NCBI GenBank assembly: GCA_018398585.1
Contig: JAGTTD010000019.1
Span: forward strand, 10,005,838 to 10,069,837
Direction: 5' to 3'
DNA length: 64,000 nucleotides
From: Simmondsia chinensis
Lineage: Eukaryota; Streptophyta; Magnoliopsida; Caryophyllales; Simmondsiaceae
Positions 34,451 to 44,700 of this stretch are shown here, in pieces. The notes beneath the pieces were generated by a model, which was given only the letters and a program-made list of their open reading frames with translations, was not told the DNA's origin and searched no databases. Position 1 is the first letter of the stretch, and each line of letters opens with the position of its first letter. The position numbers and the translations under genes were made by a program.

Positions 34451-35775
34451 CAAGGTTATCAAAATCGGGATTCTAGTAGAATTGACGAGGGGTCATCAGA
34501 ATCGAAACCATAGAATCGAATCGAGAATCATAATATTCTACTTGATGTGCATATAAATTATTTATAGTGACAAAATTAGTATAACAATTCTCAAATATAT
34601 GATAAAGAACATCAAAAAGTCTAAAACACATTAGTTTTACAATACATAGAAAACCCAAAGGTAGGAAAAATGTAATATCATTCTAATATAAAACATACGC
34701 TCAAAGTCTCAACTTATAGAATCATTAATAGTCAAATCCAAAATCGAAGTTACTGTCATCAATAACATTTGCAGTACCAGTGTTCATATTTTCACCATCA
34801 TTAAGAGAATCACCCACAATTGTAGCATCATCTCCCACCAAGCCTTCCATACAAAAGCACATATATACCAAAAAGTAATAATTTTTCAAATTCAATTCAC
34901 ACTAAAGTTGGGGTCTTATTGTCATTTATAATATTTTTATAAAATTTTTCACTGAATGACATACGTTTTTGATACTTATAATAAAAGAAAGATAATTTGA
35001 AATGAAAATTTCAAATTTGTGACTCACGAGAGTTCAATAAACAATTTTAGAATTATTTAGGAAATTTTAACTATTATGTGCTAGGTATTACACATTTTCC
35101 TTACAAATAAACTTGAATAAAAAATCGATGTATAAACATAGAAGTATAAATATGCAGCTTATATGATCAAAGCATAGAGTTGAAAAAGGTTAAAAAGAAT
35201 TTGAAATAATTTGCATACAAACTAAAATTAAGAAAAGCATATATGGGTACATTATGTGTATAAGTATATTTAAACAAAAATTAGTAAGATCATCGACATC
35301 TAACAACATTATTTATTTTTAATTTCTACCTAAAATATGTAATATTTATATTATATATACAAAAACTAGTGAGAAAAATGTCCCTAAATTAAAGTTTCTT
35401 CAAGCATTGATAAAAAAAATAAAAATAAAAAACAAACCCAAAAAAACAAAAAAAAAAAAACAAAAATGGCTACCTTAAGTGGGATTCAAACCCGCACCCA
35501 CTAATTTGATAGCTAAGCAAAGGGCCATTGAGCCAAGGGTCCTAGAGTGAATAACTATTTGTTCATATTAAATTTATTTTAAGTCACAGTATAGATCCGT
35601 GTTGAATCAGTAAAATCGCGATTTTTGCGATTTTGATATGATTTTACCGATTTTGACCTGATTTTGACCCTATTCTACTTGAGTACGATTTTGTAAGCTA
35701 TTTGAATCGATTGGTTAATGTAGAATCGTAGAATCATGTGATTCTATGATCTGAATCGCGATTTTAACAACCATG
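34451..35775. mobile_element. hAT-type non-autonomous element (1,325 bp)
   Basis: Ends are inverted: left CAAGGTTATCAAAATCGG, right (reverse complement) CATGGTTGTTAAAATCGC. The similarity continues imperfectly through several GATTC/GAATC-rich repeats. Flanks catcgtgg (34443-34450) and cattgtgg (35776-35783) form an 8-bp duplication with one mismatch, as for hAT. The inside is AT-rich with no transposase and a tRNA-like segment near 35466-35548. Confidence 0.82.
35466..35548 (-). tRNA. tRNA-like pseudogene or tRNA-derived repeat
   Basis: The minus strand reads like a tRNA body: TGGCTCAATGG fits the A box and GGTTTGAATCC the B box, with about 40 nt between, and a T-stem-like GCGGG...CCCAC. The acceptor ends (GGACCC... 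and ...GGTAGCC) pair poorly. I read it as a degenerate tRNA-derived sequence inside the hAT-type element, not a working tRNA gene. Confidence 0.35.
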
Positions 35776-36020
35776 CATTGTGGTCAGCTTGGACATATTG
35801 TGGAAAAATGAAGCAAAACTTGCAAGGAACAGGAACAGCTTCTAAGGCTATTATAAACCAAGTCACTGCTGAATCACGAGGATAGGAACAAGAACATACG
35901 GCTGTTAATCAACCTACGCTCAGTTCAAGTCAATGTCAGCAATTGCTATCCTATTTGAGCTCTCAATTGGTTGTACAACTAGCTGCCGTGAACACATCAC
36001 ACCCTTCTAGCAGTACTTCT

Positions 36021-36560
36021 GTTGCTCAGGATGTGGCAGGACTCTCCATTGCTGGTATATTCCCTTCATACTGTTTTTCTAGCCTTGGGAATTCATGTCT
36101 ACAAGAATATTGTTAGGTATTCGATTGACAAGCAACTAGCCACAAATGTGGCCAACGGCATTTATTCTTGGCTTTGGAGCCTTGTGGACCCGATACCATC
36201 ACTCCACCCATCGGGATGAGTGTAAACGTTGAATTGAAAGGAACAGTACGCCTTAGCTCATCATTTACATTGTTTAACGTTCTATATGTTCCACATTTTG
36301 TCTTTAACCTCATATCAATCCCTCAAATGCTGCAAAAAGCTAGCCTAACTTGCATTTTTACACATGAATCTTGTGTGATTCAGGACCGCACTCATTCTCA
36401 AGTGATTGGGATGGGTGTTAGGCAAGGCAATCTTCTTGTGTACATCCCTGGTCCGACCGATCACTGTTCCAACGTACTACTCTACCTGTTGACAATTCCA
36501 TGTTATAGTCGGTCTCCTCTTGTCCCTCTAGCATTGATATACCCACTCCAAATATGTTGA
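36021..36560 (+). pseudogene. Copia 2 protease and pre-integrase region
   Basis: The frame 36168-36560 holds VRLSSSFTLFNVLYVPHFVF followed by NLISIPQML and QDRTHSQVIGMG, the usual segment after the copia protease active site. The DSGA-type motif itself (near 36150) is not readable; the frame is shifted there. Confidence 0.7.
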
Positions 36561-37830
36561 ATAAAAATAATACTGGTGACTTGTGGCATGTACAACTTGG
36601 GCATCCAGCGGCACAAAGAATGGCTTCTTTAGATTTGCCAAATAAAGATTTACATTGTCATTCCGAACCATGTTTTGTTTGTCCTTTAGCTAAATTCAAA
36701 AGACTACCTTTTCCCATTGGTAATCATTTGGCAGAACATTCATTTGATCTTGTCCATATGGATATATAGGGGCCTTTGGATGTGCCATCAATAAATAAAC
36801 ATCGTTTTTTTCTTAACTATTGTCGATGATCACTCTCGAGTTACTTGGGTGTACATGATGTGTCATAAGAATAAGGTAGCTACTCTTGTCCCACGGTTCT
36901 ATGCTATGGTTATAAACCAATTTGACAAAAGGATTAAATGTATACGAAGTGATAACAGGGTGGAATTTTTATTGCATGATTTCATTCTTACTTATGGCAT
37001 ACTGCATCAATTCTCTTATGGCGATACCCCTGAACAAAACTCGGTTGTGGAACGAAAACACCAACACTTTACTTAATGTTGTTCGAGCTTTCTGCTTCCA
37101 ATCAAATCTTCCTTTAAACTTGTGGAGTGAATGTGTGTTGACTTCCACTTACCTTATCAATCGGTTACCCTCACCTATTCTCCAAAACAAATCCCCCCTT
37201 GAGGTGTTAACTGGTATACCACCTTCTTATGACCATCTTCGTGCTTTTGGTTGTTTATGCTTTGGTGCCACCATACGTGTTCATCCCCATAAGTTTGATC
37301 CTTTAGCTCGACCCTCCATTTTCTTAGGATATCCCTTCGGGGTGAAGGGACATAAATTGTTAGATCTCACCACCAAACAATTATATGTCTCCGGTAATGT
37401 TGTTTTTCACGAATACATATTTCTGTATTGCTCCCATAATACTTCTGAAGATCCTTCTAAATGCATTGCTCTTCCTCATTCCCTGACTTATGCGTCCCCT
37501 TCCACTGATTCGTCAAGCACTTCTACTCCACAACACCATGTCACGGTTAACTCTCCATCACCGCATAATACTTCTGCCCACTTAAACGCTGTTGTTGCCC
37601 CACCCCAAGTAGTACACGATACTACTTTCCCTGCTATTGTCCCCTCCCCAGCAGCCCCACATGTCCAAACATCCCCACATATGTCATCTGCAGAATCTGT
37701 AGAACCTGCAGCAGCCCAAACAACTTCAGCTGCTACTCCAAATGTGCCCAGCAGCAGCCATGCCTATTGCAGCTCCTCCTTTTCGTTGATCTTCTCGCTC
37801 CACTCGTTTACCCGGCCATCTTCATGATTA
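36554..37830 (+). pseudogene. Copia 2 integrase
   Basis: GAG-pre-integrase LWHVQLGHPAAQRM at about 36580 leads to a zinc-binding CFVCPLAKFKRLPFP. The core follows: DLVHMDI, then a stop, and GPLDVPSINKHR, IVDDHSRVTWVYMM, IRSDNRVEFL and NSVVERKHQHF. The catalytic Asp/Asp/Glu positions are all still present across frames. The C-terminus (37080-37440) has LWSECVLTSTYLINRLPSP, HLRAFGCLCFGATI and FLGYPFGVKGHKL. A Ser/Pro/Thr-rich linker runs to 37830. Confidence 0.85.
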
Positions 37831-39480
37831 TCATGTCATTTACTAACTCATGGTTCCCCCCTCCCAACCCTCCTTCTACAGCTCATTCTTTATGCCAAGT
37901 TCTCGGTTATGACTGTTTATCTAAATAATGCAAAGATTACGCCTTGTCTTTAACTATTTAAACCGAACCTCATTCCTTCTTTGAGGCTTTTGCTTCGCCT
38001 CAATGGCGGGCTGCCATGGATGCCGAGTTGGATGCTCTCAAGTCCAATCATACTCGGACCATTATCCCCTTGCCCCGGGCAAATGCCTGATTGGTTGCAA
38101 ATGGGTTTTCAAAATTAAACGTCGAGCTGGTGGCACCATTGAGTGCTACAAAGCTCACTTGGTTGCAAAGGGTTTCACCCAACGTGAGGGTGTTGATTTT
38201 ATTGATACTTTTTCTCGTATTGCAAAGCTTACTACTATTCGCACCCTTCTTGCTTTGGCTGTTATTCAAAATAGGTACTTATTCCAATTAGATGTTAACA
38301 ATACTTTTTTACATGGTGATCTCCATGAGGAAGTCTATATGACTATCCCTCAGGGGGTCACCTCTAAATGGGGCATCTCAACTTTAGTTTGTCGTTTACA
38401 CAAGAGTCTCTACGGTCTTTGACAGGCTAGTCGATAATGGTTCGCTAAGTTGTCCTCTATTTCACTAACCATGGGTTTTGTTCAGTCTCGTCGTGATTAC
38501 AGCCTCTTTTCTCGCTCACGTGGTTCATCGTTTGTTGCTCTCCTTATATATGTTGATGATACTATGGTTGCGAGCAATAATGTTGCGGCTGCCAGTGCCC
38601 TCAAGGACAATCTTCATTCTATGTTTCAACTCAAGGATCTCGATCAATTTCGTCATTTTCTAGGCCTTGAAATTGCCCATACCCCTGCAAGCATTCATCT
38701 ATCAGCGACAATATGCCTTGGGTTTATTGTCCAATCATGGTCTTCTTGGTGCTCGTCCTTGTGCCACTCCTACGGATCCAAACATTCGGATATCTCAGGA
38801 TGATGGTGAACTTCTTGTGGATCCTATGATTTATCGTTGGCTCATTGGACAACTTCTATACTTAACAATCACTCAACCAGATATATGTTTTGCCGTTAAC
38901 AAGTTGAGTCGATTTTTAGCTGCTCCTCGGGCTCCTCACTATCACGTGGCTCTTCGTATATTACGCTACCTCAAGACGGATCCTGCTCAAAGTCTCTTTT
39001 ACTCACCATCGTCTGATCTTCATTTGCTCACTTTTGCTAATGTCGATTGGGCTAGTTGCCTAGATTTTCGTCGCTCAGTTACAGGCTATTTTGTCTTCCT
39101 CGGTTCTTCATTAATCTTATGGCTCTCTAAAAAGCAACATACGGTTTCTCGTTCTTCGGCAGAGGCTAAATATCAGAGCATGGCTGCCACAACTTGTGAG
39201 GTTCTTTGGTTGTCTGGTTTACTTCGCACCTTTCCCATTCGATTTCGGAGTCCTTTTTTTGTGATAAACAAGCTACTACATATATAGTCCGAAATCCTGT
39301 TTGTCATGAGTGTACAAAACATGTTGAGATCGATTTATATTTTGTTCATGACAAGATTCACGAAGGTGTTCTCAAAGTCTTTCACATTTCAACTCGCTTA
39401 TTTGCTTACAAAGCTGCTGACGGGTCCTCTGCTATCTGCTTTCCTTCGCAAGTTGGGTGTTCATACCATCCACACTCCAA
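37831..39480 (+). pseudogene. Copia 2 reverse transcriptase and RNase H
   Basis: [19 protein letters not shown] near 38005, [31 protein letters not shown] [14 protein letters not shown], and [11 protein letters not shown] followed by two stops. The catalytic box LLIYVDDTMVAS is intact, then LKDLDQFRHFLGLEIAHTP. After a shift at about 38700: ITQPDICFAVNKLSRFLAAP and ALRILRYLK. RNase H reads TFANVDWASCLDFRRSVTGY, in which the usual first Asp is Asn, and SRSSAEAKYQSMA. A degenerate tail runs to the 3' LTR. Confidence 0.88.
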
Positions 39481-39492
39481 CTTGAGGTGGCG
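39479..39492 (+). other. Copia 2 polypurine tract (decayed)
   Basis: aacttgaggtggcg lies directly before the 3' LTR, in the place of the copia CTTGAGGGGGA tract, with purines partly mutated. Confidence 0.55.
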
Positions 39493-39743
39493 TATTAAGT
39501 TTTGTATTTTTTATTAGTTTATATTCTATTTTTATTTTCCTTTTTTTATATCTTAGTTTTTTGCCAACTGTAAATATAAAAGCCTTGTCTTGGCTTTCTG
39601 TAAAAGCTTCAATTCATTCATAATTAAAATGCTTTCTGAGACTTAGGGTTCAAGATCGAAACCCTAAGCTTCTCCCAATCTCTCTCCATTGTTGCGCATC
39701 TCCCAAGATCTATAGCTATTTGTTTCTTATTTCACTTTTGTTA
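39493..39743 (+). repeat. Copia 2 3' LTR
   Basis: 251 bp from TATTAAGTTTTG to ACTTTTGTTA. It is followed by the target repeat cttat at 39744-39748. It is the empty-site reference for the SINE-type insertion in the left LTR. Confidence 0.92.
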
Positions 39744-39748
39744 CTTAT

Positions 39749-40510
39749 ATCATATATATCTCATACTACGTGAACCCATAGTATCGTTACAATCTTGGTC
39801 TAATAGCTAGCAAAGTCTATTCTCAGTTTATGCTCATGAGTTCGATCACAGGATCTTCGCATGTCAAATTTTTTCCCCTTTGTTGTTGGCTATCCTTTCA
39901 TCACTCCCCCACTATTTTAGAACATATTTAATAATTTTTAATCAATATATTTTTTTCCCACAACCACTCTTTAACCTTTCAAAACTAAAAGTTATGATGA
40001 TTAAATAAAAAATTATCATTTTTAAAATTGATCCTTTTCTGATTATGACTGTAGACTACAACACACGTTACCAGATTATACCAAACGTTAAAGGTTGGGC
40101 ACAATGCCCCTTCAACTCGCCAGCAGTGCATGGCAGAGCTAGTGTTATAGGACTGCAGACATTTGCTCCCATACCTTTAGTATAAATACTTATCAGGTAT
40201 AAGATATTTCTTCATGTCTATTTATTTGTATAAAAAAAATTAATGGGCTTTTAATGAAAATTATCTAAACATAGTTATAGTTTCAAGGGAGTGGATCCCA
40301 TACAGTTATAGAAAACCATTGTAAGGCAGCTGTGCCCATGTGACGATTTTTTGTGAGTTTTTTGCCATATATAAATATATAATACACATACTTAAATATT
40401 TAATAAAAATAAATAAATAATAAATTTAGAAAGCATTTACGTAAAATATTTAGAAATATTCATATAATATGATTCAACATATGTACATATACATAGTATA
40501 ATGTTATTAT
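39749..40510. other. AT-rich non-coding stretch
   Basis: No ORF, repeat or element end recognised. Confidence 0.5.
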
Positions 40511-40780
40511 TATGATAAAATTGTTATAGTCAGCACAAGATCGTAGTTTTTATAGTAACTTTGTGGCTCTTATTATTTGTATGTCACATAATTGCTCTAA
40601 CAACAATAGTTTTTGCCCTAGCAACCAAATTTCCTATAGATATAGATAACTATAGAGAGTTGTTATTATTAGGGTAAAAATTGTTATTGTTTGAGTAATT
40701 ATGACTTATAAACAATAAGAGTCACAAAACTATTTGAAAACTACTATCTTACTCTTACAATAACAATTGTTCCGTTATGA
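40511..40780. mobile_element. Foldback MITE, about 270 bp
   Basis: Two arms of about 125 bp meet at a short centre near 40640. The left arm AATTGTTATAGT ... TTTGTGGCTCTTATT ... TTTTTGCCCTA recurs inverted as CAATTGTTATTGT ... TTTTGTGACTCTTATT ... TTTTTACCCTA. The whole element would fold into one long hairpin, a typical source of small RNAs. No target duplication is clear. Confidence 0.75.
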
Positions 40781-40879
40781 GAAGGTGAGAAGATAAGAGG
40801 GACAGGTCTTGACCGTCTATTGTAATAGACGATTAAGATTGACCCCTTTTTTATGGGATCAAAAAAAAAAATTTTTTTC

Positions 40880-41320
40880 CAACCCTCCCTAGAAAGACCT
40901 TTACTTTCTCACTACCGTCGCCCACCGCAACCACCCCTCCTTTTTTGTCTCCTGGAATACCCCTTTTTGTCCACCTATATCCCTTCACCGTTGCCGGTGC
41001 CGCCAATCCATTACTGCTACCCTTGTTTTTCCTTTCTTTTCTAATACCTTTTTCTCTCCCAACACCCCCCAATAACCCTTCACCTCGACATCCACTGCCG
41101 CCGTCATCGCCGTCGCTGTCTGCCACCCCTCCTTTTCTCTCTCTTCCAGTACCCTTTCTCTCTCCCCTGTATCCCTTCATCCTCCGCGGGTGACGGAGGT
41201 TGAAGGGACATGGGGGAGAGAGAAAAAGGACCGAAAAAGAGAGAAAGGTACGGACGACAGCGGTAGTTACCGAGGGTGAAGGGTTATAGGGGGAGAGGGA
41301 AAAGGGTTTTCTCACAACAT
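40880..41320. repeat. Pyrimidine-rich repeat with inverted half
   Basis: Units of about 100 bp (ccctttt-ctctccc ... ataacccttcacc ... GC-rich) occur in direct orientation at about 40950, 41047 and 41150. They are followed by inverted units. The axis is at about 41191, where ctctctcccctgtatccctt and its inverted partner aagggacatgggggagagag face each other. Frames through it are Ser/Pro- or Gly-rich artefacts. Confidence 0.6.
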
Positions 41321-42254
41321 TGTGCAATTCTTGATTCAGTTCCGAGGTTTAATTTTAATTTAGTTAATGAATGAGTGAAAGTAGAGATGACAATTGGCAC
41401 ATCTGGATCAGGTTCGAGTTGGATTTAAGTCAAGTTATTTCCGGTTTGGGTCACTATGATTTTGAGTTATTCTGGGTTCTGGTCAATCTCGGGTTAGGTT
41501 GTACGGGTTTTTGAGTCATCATAAGTCCACTATTTCCTACCTTTGGAGCATGAATTATTTACAAAAGTCTAAATTATATTTTCAATAATTTATATTTTGA
41601 CCTACATATTTATTTTACTAATAATATAGATATTTCAGATCTCTTATTAAGTTCAGGTGCATTATTGACAAGTTATAACTATCATTGTATTTAAAGACCA
41701 TACGTTACTTTGAGTTTTGGGTTTGTTCGGGTTCAAGTTATGATCATTTTTAGTCAGGATGGTTCAGGTCAATGGTGAGTCGAATAAGGTCAAATTGAAT
41801 ATCAAGTGATTTTCAGGTGAAGAGAAAAGTGAGTTGGGTAAATTTAGGTCAAGTCATTTTAATTTTTGACTTAGTTATTTAAGACAAATTGTCATTTTAG
41901 ATTGGGTTGAATTACCTGTTGATCCTGCTAGATTTCCGAGTCAGGAATGGATTTATTACTTTAATGGAAAAACTTATGTTGTATTAAAGGAAAAATAATA
42001 TATATATATAATAAAAGTATAATTATAATGACTAATTAATTGATCTTATTTTTATAGTTAATTATCTTTTAATTATAATATATATGTATATCTAAATAAT
42101 TAATTCATTTGTACAATAAAAATATAAAAATAAATATAATAATAAAAAAGAAAATAAAAGATGCTTGCAATAGAGGGTTGGGTATTTTGGGAAGAAAGTG
42201 CCCACTATACAATTAGCTGTGGTTTTTCCATAGTATCGGATCCCTGCCCTTTTT
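41321..42254. other. Non-coding stretch
   Basis: Repeated tcgggtt/ggttcaggt-like words occur at 41400-41900, but no regular period. AT-rich after 41950. No gene seen. Confidence 0.5.
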
Positions 42255-42560
42255 TCTCTGTCTCCTCCGCTTTTTATGTTTACACCATAATTTTTTTTAC
42301 TATTTCTCTATCCTCTCCTATTTACATTTATACCCCAATTTTTTTTTCTATTTCTCCCTCCTTTCCTTTCTACATTTACACCACAATTTGTTTTCTCTTT
42401 CTCCCCTTCCCTTTTCTCTGTGTACTCCCCAATTTTTTTACTCTCTCTCCCCCCTTTCTACGTCTACGCCATAACTTTTGTTTTCCATCTCTCCTCTCCT
42501 TTCTATATTTATGCCCCAATTTTTTTTCACTCGCTCTCCTTCCATTTCTACGTTCACACT
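42255..42560. repeat. Pyrimidine-rich minisatellite, 41-48 bp unit
   Basis: About seven units with the core cctTTCTACATTTAcaCC-caattttttt followed by a ctctctcctcc stretch. Core copies lie near 42290, 42338, 42386, 42432, 42473, 42519 and 42555. The 136-codon plus frame here only reflects the repeat (YIYT-IFF motifs). Confidence 0.75.
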
Positions 42561-42710
42561 ATTCTTGCTAAAAGTAATTATATTGCACACATTTTCTCCC
42601 CTCTCTTCTTGTTAAGATTTGATTATAATTTTTTTTTTTTTTTTTGAAAATACTAGGGGAAGTTTGCAAGAAGAGACAAGAAAAATTAAATACTACCAAT
42701 TGATAACTAA

Positions 42711-42935
42711 TTAGCAAAAACACAAATTAAGATTTGACAAATATTGATACCTAATACTACGGATGGATGAGAAGCCCGTACTTGTAACAAGCAATAAAGC
42801 ACCATCACTAACAAGCACACTTTTATGACCACGATAAGGAATAAGGGTATGAAGAATACCTGGATTACGCGTCATGTGGTTAGAGGCTCCCGAATTAGGG
42901 TACCAGTTGTAATCTTGAGATTCGTTTATAGACAT
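42711..42935 (-). pseudogene. Copia 3 protease fragment
   Basis: QDYNWYPNSGASNHMTRNPG is the copia protease active-site region, with the catalytic Asp of DSGA replaced by Asn. It continues into a YRGHKSVLVSDGALL segment and ends at the truncation. Confidence 0.8.
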
Positions 42936-44440
42936 GGCAGAGAATGACTGGGATGGATCAGGGAAGGAAATGTTATTGAAACAATGAGGGTAAACAAAAG
43001 CAACATGTCCGTTCTGACTGCAAATCTAGGAAAAATGTGGTCCCCGGCAAAATCTACCACCACTAGAGTGAATAGGGGGATTAGATGCAGATCGAGCCCA
43101 AGGTGTAGAGCCAGGTTGGGTACCTCCATACTGAGGTACACTTGAGCCTCCAAGGCTAGGATTTGCCTGCTAAAGGTGCTAATATTGACCTTACTTTCTA
43201 GATCTTCTGCCTCATCCACAGTAGCGGTTATTTTTCATCCACGTCCACCTCAACCACAACCTCCTCTACCTAGGTTGTTGCCTCGATGCCTTGTACCTTT
43301 AGCAACTAAAGCATCACTATATCAGTAGTAGAGCATGTACTATATCGATTGAGGGCAGCCTCTTCATAAATAAGTTTGGTTTTCAGTTGTTCAAAGTTGA
43401 TAAATCGTGATGACGTGTGAACAAAGGTCCAAATTGCATCATACTCAAGGGAAAGAACAAATAGTGCATGACAAACAAGTTCTCGATTAGAGACAGGGGA
43501 GTCAATGGCAACTAAGTCATCAGCAATTGACTTAGGCTTAGAGGGATACGTCTCCAAAATCTTATTGCCTTTTCGAAGTAGGGTTAATTGCGTTTGTAAG
43601 TCAAGCTACTTAGCCATCGAATGGTCCTAAAAGCATTTTGCTAGAGCATCCCACATAGCCTTCGAGGTAGGTTGGAAAATTAAATCATTAAGGATTAGAT
43701 GAGATAGAGTGGCAGCAATACATGATCAAAGACTTGGGTTTGTACATATCCAAGTTAGATATTTAGGATTAGTAGTGGTGGTTCCATCAAGATTAATGAA
43801 GCAGAGGGACATGGATATGTACCATCAATATATCCTAATATTTGATGAGCTATAAGAATCATGTAAAATTGCGCACACCACGTTGGGTAATCAGTGGTAT
43901 TTTCCAATTTGACCGGAATAACATGTGAAATATTAAAGAGAGGTAGCAAAAAGGAAGGAGATACCTATTGTGTTGATGGAGAAGCAGAAGAAAGAGAGAA
44001 GGGGAGGATGCCATTACTAAGTTAAGGAGGACTAAGGAAGGTGGGGGGAGGGGGAGTCGGTGGTCGGCGCAGCTAGGGGGAGGTCAGACAAGTGAAGAGT
44101 CGACGGTGTTTGTGAGGTTTATGACACAGCAGGTTGGGTGAGAGAGGAGTGTGGGATGCCAGAGACCAACAACAACCAGACCAGGTGAGGGCTGAGAGAG
44201 GATGTCGAAATCATGGTGAAGACGGTGCCAGAGTTGGCACCAGCCGTCATTGTGTGTAGCGCGATGGTGGAGGAGCGAAGTGGAGTGCTATGCTCAACTA
44301 GCACAGAGACGCAACGCAGAGGGGCGAACACCATCTGGGACAGATGGTGGTGGCGTCAGTTGCGGGCCAGGATTGAGCCACCGAAGGGGGGTGGCGGCAA
44401 TTGGGTGGTGGCTAGGGTTAGGGTTAGGGTTTGGGGCTGT
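42936..44440 (-). pseudogene. Copia 3 gag
   Basis: Fragments in order: a Pro/Thr-rich N-terminus (44440-44000), LENTTDYPTWCAQFYMILIA followed by HQILGYIDGTYPCP (43949-43755), then a shifted segment. Next come SIADDLVAIDSPVSNRELVC and FINFEQLKTKLIYEEAAL (43557-43306), and a Gly/Arg-rich nucleic-acid-binding part near 43200. Each piece has a counterpart in copia 1 gag. Confidence 0.78.
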
Positions 44441-44482
44441 TATTAAGGAGGGAGAAAGATATATTTAATTTTCTTTTAAATT

Positions 44483-44494
44483 GCTTTGATACCA
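44483..44494 (-). other. Copia 3 primer-binding site
   Basis: The minus strand reads TGGTATCAAAGC directly after the LTR end TTATTTCACA, 11 of 12 matches to the tRNA-Met site. Confidence 0.85.
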
Positions 44495-44700
44495 TGTGAA
44501 ATAATGAAATTGTATTTTTACTGAATAAATAATAATGAAGTAGCAACATACTATTTAGAAAGTACAATAGTAGAGAAAAAAACTAAAGTAACCCTAGTTA
44601 AATAGTACAAATATAGATCTGGATATAGAAGTATAATATAAGTCATAGTCAATGACTATAGCAGATGTAAATCTAGATACTATAATAGATATGACTAATA
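44495..44700 (-). repeat. Copia 3 5' LTR
   Basis: On the minus strand this runs from TATTAGTCATATC (44700) to TTATTTCACA (44495), about 206 bp. The 5' boundary is inferred from the TATTAG start shared with copia 1; the 3' LTR is missing. Confidence 0.6.

Larger units (their letters stand above)
33598..36020 (+). pseudogene. Copia 2 gag (split by hAT-type element)
   Basis: ATG at 33598 opens MAESQINSKGSGTVVNVAQL. It continues with SNENPNT-like and FNSWIQSMEIALYAKSKIGF, the gag-polypeptide/UBN2 start of plant copia. Stops and shifts follow from about 33667. The knuckle segment is interrupted: the sequence coding MCTHR stops at 34450, and an ALWSAWTYCGK frame (HCGQLGHIVEK in the right phase) resumes at 35776 after the insert. 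A Ser/Gln-rich linker runs to about 36020. Confidence 0.78.
33065..39743 (+). mobile_element. Ty1/copia LTR retrotransposon 2
   Basis: A 6.7-kb element bounded by the 5-bp duplication cttat (33060-33064 and 39744-39748). LTRs are 33065-33438 and 39493-39743. Next to the left LTR is a perfect tRNA-Met primer site. The internal order is gag, protease, pre-integrase, integrase, RT, RNase H. A 112-bp SINE-type insertion sits in the left LTR and a 1,325-bp hAT-type element in the gag zinc-knuckle region. Without these it is about 5.2 kb. Frames are broken but motifs are much better preserved than in copia 1. Confidence 0.93.
42662..44700 (-). mobile_element. Ty1/copia element 3, 3'-truncated
   Basis: 5' LTR (44495-44700), primer site, gag and protease on the minus strand. 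The element stops at about 42662 beside a T run (42630-42646), with no integrase or RT. Gag and protease resemble copia 1, so the two belong to related families. Confidence 0.82.

Noticed and set aside
35466..35548. Functional tRNA gene
   Set aside because: Acceptor stem does not pair and the segment lies inside a transposon.
40851..41327. 158-codon Gly/Lys-rich minus ORF
   Set aside because: Lies entirely in the pyrimidine-rich repeat array with an inverted half.
42161..42571. 136-codon ORF with repeated YIYT motifs
   Set aside because: Directly explained by the 41-48 bp pyrimidine-rich minisatellite.
44405..44436. Telomere-like gggttagggttagggtt
   Set aside because: Only about three units, and they encode the Asn/Pro-rich start of copia 3 gag on the other strand; too short for an interstitial telomere.
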